NCBI GenBank assembly: GCA_008360975.2 | Contig: CM039180.1 | Span: forward strand, 15,963,122-16,027,121 | From: Lichenostomus cassidix | Taxonomy: Eukaryota > Chordata > Aves > Passeriformes > Meliphagidae | Direction: 5' to 3' | DNA length: 64,000 bases | In this document: one piece after another, positions 59,990-64,000 of the stretch | Position numbering within the stretch: position 1 is the stretch's first letter | Layout of the letters: each line of letters starts with the position of its first letter | Notes under the pieces: generated by a model | What the model was told of the DNA's origin: nothing | Database searches by the model: none | The model's input: only the letters and a program-made list of their open reading frames with translations | Translations under genes and position numbers: made by a program

Positions 59990-60560
59990 AAAATACTCTT
60001 GAGAAAGAAAAAAGAAATAGAATAGAACAGCTCTAGTGCAGGGAATAGCCCTGACAGACCTAGTAGCACAGGAGATATTAATGCAACTTCGCTGTCTGAC
60101 CACCCAGGAGCCACTCTGGCAGTGACAGCTGCACCTCCTGAGCTGGGACAGAGGTCCCTTTCACAGCTCCACCCCCCACTCACTCCAGATCTCCTCAGCT
60201 GGTTCAGACTCAGGTTTCCCATAGCAGTATCTCGGTTGTCTCTATCCTTAAAATAATTTAATCCTGGTGCAATAACACAATAACAGCTCAAGTCCATGCC
60301 CCTGAGGAAGGACCTCAAACAATGCAATTCCTGGGCTTTTATAGCCCCACAGTCTTAAGTGTGAAAGTCCTGCCCAGTCTGATGGCCTATTCACCTGCTT
60401 GGGCCACAGGTCCCCATGCCATTTGTTAATGCAAAGTGTTGGCAGTTCAAGACTTCTTGCCTGTGGTTTCTGACACCCAGAATTCCCTCTGCAGCTCCCA
60501 CTGCAGCTTGCAAACTGAGCTACCAGTGCTAAATGTAATCCTCAAAAGAGAAAAGACATG
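59990..60560 (-). mobile_element. LTR-like patch, minus strand (possible endogenous retrovirus LTR)
   Basis: Read on the minus strand, GGGGCTATAAAAGCCCAGGA (complement of about 60331-60350) is a strong TATA box in a GC-rich setting. It is preceded by about 200 bases of mixed GC-rich sequence and followed by about 300 bases including GCTGTTATTGTGTTATTGCA, GGAAACCTGAGTCTGAACCA and GGGGTGGAGCTGTGAAAGGG. This layout, in an AT-rich desert and without any gene downstream, fits the U3/R/U5 of an avian LTR. I could not define the TG...CA ends, a poly(A) signal at the right place or a target duplication. A host promoter of an unannotated transcript is the main alternative. Confidence 0.33.
60337..60344 (-). 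promoter_or_regulatory. TATA box (TATAAAAG)
   Basis: CTTTTATA on the + strand gives a consensus TATAAAAG on the minus strand within GGGGCTATAAAAGCCC, itself partly palindromic (GGGCT...AGCCC). It is the best-looking core promoter motif in the window, but function is inferred only from the motif. Confidence 0.4.
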
Positions 60561-63500
60561 GGAAGGTGCCAAATATCATACGGAAGGGACCAGTCATGTT
60601 GCTCCTTTGTATCTAAAGTTAGTTGTGTCCTGTAGGAGAGTTACTTGTTTAGGTAGCACAGGTGACTAATGGATTGCCCATCTAGGCTGGTGGGGTCCAC
60701 CCAGCTGTGATGGAAAACAAGGGCTGCAGGTTCTCTTCTGCCAAATAACACCAAAGGTTAGCCAGCCATGGCCTGGAACTCTCCCTCTGCCTTCCGTCCT
60801 CTCACACACACAGCACATGTGCATCTGCACACAGACCTGCTCATCGCACACCTGGTGATGCACCACTAATTGGAATCTCATTTCACACACATGAAGATGG
60901 GAAAGAAAACTCATCTTTTGCTTCTAGTGATCAATCATTGCAAACAGCAAGAGGCATTCAGATCTGCTTTTTTAGTAATGGCGTTGCATTTATTTTTTTT
61001 AGAAGAAAAAATACTCTAATCGTAGATAACCCATACTGCTTCCAGAGATGGACATGTCCCTATTAACAGTGACAAAGGTGAGGACACATAATTTGATAAT
61101 AGCTGCATAACTCCATGTCACCATGTACAGAGGAACATGAAAACCCAGTGTGGTATCATGATTGCCTTCAGTAGCAATGCCTAAAAAAACCATTGTTCAG
61201 ATTTTCTTTTCTAGGGGACCTCGCCTTTATTGCCAAAGGGGGAAAAAAAAGAAAAAGAAAAGAGTGCAGAAATCTATTCTTTTTATATTGTGAACAACTG
61301 AGAGATTTGGTCTTTTTTTTAAATTCAGGCAAAGAAAGTCATTAATAATGAATAACTGTTTATGAGAGGGTATATGGAAAATAACACACAAAAGAGGTGC
61401 TTAAAGATTGTATTTGAATTCCATGAATTTCATTAAAATGCTGTAAAATTTAAAAACTGACCCAACTGAAATCAGAATAGAAAAAAGGAAAGGTATTCTT
61501 TATTCTCAGCAGTAGTTATTAGGCCTCAGCACAGGTTAAATGTTTACTTTTAAAAACAGAGAAGTTAGAGTTACAATCAGTAAAGAACTTTAGCTAACCT
61601 AAAGTCAATATTACAATACTTCATTTCAATGACACCCTGTGCTGAAATGAAAATAAGACAAATAAATAAGAATACTATGAATATAAAATAAATGCAATTA
61701 TATATTTATATAAATAAATATGAGTAACAGACTGTAAATATGATACAAACAATATATATAATTTTCTGCTTTTAATTGTTTAGGGCAGACAACTGTTTTC
61801 TGACAACTCCATAAAAGCACCATGCTGATAGCATAAGGCCGTTATCAGGGATGCAGAAAAGGATATACGAATTTAGATTCCACATCTGTAACATTCTTCT
61901 GGAGAGAGCTTTCTCTCAAGAACTGAGAAAGCTTTTCTACCATTTAATAACATAAAAGAAGTACACACAGCTCAGCCTGAATGGAGCTGAATTCTCCAGA
62001 ATGCTCAGATCCTGTCACTGTACATTAGTCTGGAGAAGGGAAATTCTGTTGAAACTGTGCTCCTCAGCCAACAGAAGTCAAGGTTTGTAGTTTTACACTA
62101 ATGGCCAAGGATTGGGTCTGATCACCTGGGATGAGTGAGGTTTGTGCTGGTTCTACCGCCATTTCCCCCTTTCTCCAAGCCTGGTAAATGCCTTGTCAGT
62201 AACAGAGAATATAAAGGATGCTTAATTTTCACAATCCTCAGTGCTGAGAGTCACGAAGACTTTTATACCTGATCTCTACACTTGGTACAACATAACTTTT
62301 AAAAATGTTAGCCCAAAATACTATTTCTTAGAACAGAAAGCTATTTCTTATTTGAGTACTCACAGCCCAACTTATTATCTTATAAAAAGTACTAAATATC
62401 TAATGTCAGCATTTCAATGCAATAGCCAGACATTTTCATTTATAATATTAGTTTCAGATTGTATTAACTTGATTCTTTATTGAACAAAATGTAATATGTA
62501 TATATATTACACATACTGAATGTAATTACTAACATTTAAATTAATAAAATAATAAAAAGCATAACCCATTATAATTTTTCACAGCTCAAAAGCCCTACAT
62601 GGCTTCGTGCTTCTAGCTTAGGAAAATTTGGAGAGATTTTTTTCCAATTGCAGGTAAATGTAATATGAATTATAAGCATGAGTGGTAGTGTAATATTCCA
62701 TTTTAGCTAGTTCTCTTTTACATACAGGGCATGGATTTGCTTTAAATCAGTTTTGTAAACTGGTGATATTGCAATAGATCAAATATTTCTAATATTAAAC
62801 TACTGCAATACATACAAAAAAAAAAAGAATGAAAGTTAATTCTTTCACATTGCAAAGTAGGGAATTAAAATGTCCTTAATACTTTTTGTCAGTGACAACA
62901 TTTTCCATGATAAAGTTTTCTAGTTTAAAGCAGCTAAGGATTGTAATTTCCTGGAAAACAAAATCATTTTAGGAATGTTTTAACTGGAAACCAAAACCTT
63001 CATACCTTTTTTTTTTTTTTTTTTGGTACAATTCAGTTCATCCATTTATCTGTGGATAGCCAGGTGGGACAGATATGTCAGTCTCAGGCCATTTCTAATA
63101 GAAAATGGTTGAATATTCGCTTGGTTAGATGATGTAGGTATATTATTTTGATAGAAGAGCAGTTATTTAATGTCATGGGTGATGAATGGCACAAGAAGAG
63201 TTAGAAGGGAAATAATGGTGATAATTTGTCAAAGACACTAAGAGATAGAGTGGTAGGGCAGGTGAGGTAGAATGATACACTGTGTAGTTAGAATAATATG
63301 ATATAGTGCTGCAGGGTTGGAGAATAACTTAGTAGGACACGAAAAGAAATGAAAAAGAAATGGGCAAACACTGCTTTGTACTAAAAGACTGAGAAATACA
63401 TAAGAAAATATAAGTGCTTGGAATACTTCTGATACAGTACAAATAAAGCCTAAGAATAAATATAATCTGAATTATGCAAATAGAAGCAACAATAAGATAC

Positions 63501-64000
63501 ACCAATTAGAAAAATACATTTCAGAAAAGCAGAAAAAAGGATACTCTTAATGTCATGGGAGGGAAAATATACAATATGAAATCATTTTATGTCTCATTCT
63601 TCTGGATTAAATCTTTCTGACTTACTTAATTTACATGTCTCACTACAGTAAGAGGGTAGACAAAATGAAAATATATAAGAACAGAAAGGTGTGTTTCTGG
63701 AAGGTTTCAAGCTATTTGAGCTTATTTCTAGCTTTTAAAAACCTCTTCAAAAGCATTTATGACTAATCAGGAGATCGGAGGTTTTTAAAACATAAGAGGT
63801 ATTTTGAAAATAGATTTTTGCATTAAAAAAAAAAGAGTAAATACACCGGAAAGCTCAGGTTATGTGAGTTTTTCAATACAACCTGCAGAAATTGAAAAGA
63901 ATAAAATGCAGAGCGATGAGTCACATATAAAACAGTAGTTATATAGCAACAAGAGAGGAAAAGAAAAGACAAGTATGAATTTTGAGCAGCTGGTAAGGTT
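60561..64000. other. AT-rich non-coding stretch
   Basis: A 30-base purine run (61235-61264) and a strongly AT-rich zone with ATAA/TATA-type low complexity (about 61640-61760) are the only structures seen. No genes recognised. Confidence 0.6.
63007..63024. repeat. Poly(T) run (18 bases)
   Basis: T18 preceded by CATACC and followed by GGTACAATTC. It could be the tail of a minus-strand retroposed copy, but no body is recognisable to the right. Confidence 0.9.

Noticed and set aside
1..64000. CRISPR arrays, bacterial operons, phage genes or plasmid features
   Set aside because: No regularly spaced repeats with unique spacers, no ribosome-binding sites with dense long frames, and CR1 content shows vertebrate (bird) nuclear DNA.

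Overview
This window reads as AT-rich, non-coding DNA from a bird nuclear genome. The main clue is a set of truncated CR1 non-LTR retrotransposon copies. Their 3' ends carry the octamer repeat of CR1 (CATAGAAT-type when read on the + strand), followed by the well-known CR1 3' UTR and ORF2 3' sequence. No mammalian SINEs are visible and repeat density is low, which also fits a bird. Assignment to songbirds is a guess based on the LTR-like patches.

No convincing protein-coding gene, exon chain, rRNA, standard tRNA, CRISPR array or bacterial-type operon is visible in 64 kb. Most open frames are short and scattered. The longest ones fall on a pentanucleotide microsatellite, GC-rich LTR-like patches or CR1 copies. 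The window is most simply a gene desert or the inside of a very long intron. Short exons cannot be excluded by eye.

Layout: 1-6.7 kb is unremarkable AT-rich DNA with A-rich simple tracts. At 6.7-7.25 kb there is a GC-rich patch with a TATA-like box that resembles an LTR. At 7.3-17.4 kb there is no recognisable element except an inverted-repeat cluster (11.48 kb) and an octamer plus TATA arrangement (15.1 kb). At 17.4-54.4 kb, six CR1 3' ends lie all on the minus strand (17.4, 25.6, 29.6, 35.9, 43.1 and 54.3 kb). Next to the 29.6 kb copy is an older, plus-strand CR1/L3-like ORF2 relic (29.75-30.4 kb). This stretch also holds a small GC-rich open frame ending in LPPPY (19.6 kb) and a degenerate tandem repeat (22.3 kb). 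At 44.8-45.5 kb sits a CpG-rich LTR-like insertion with an internal (CCCTT)n homopyrimidine tract and a polyadenylation signal. At 54.4-64 kb the DNA is again plain, with one minus-strand LTR-like patch near 60.0-60.6 kb.

Nothing here works together as a pathway. The biological content is the history of retroelement insertions. The consistent antisense orientation of the CR1 copies may hint that the window lies in an intron of a plus-strand gene. I found no clear evidence of a new gene system. The best leads are the CpG-rich LTR, the back-to-back CR1 pair and the LPPPY-ending frame.
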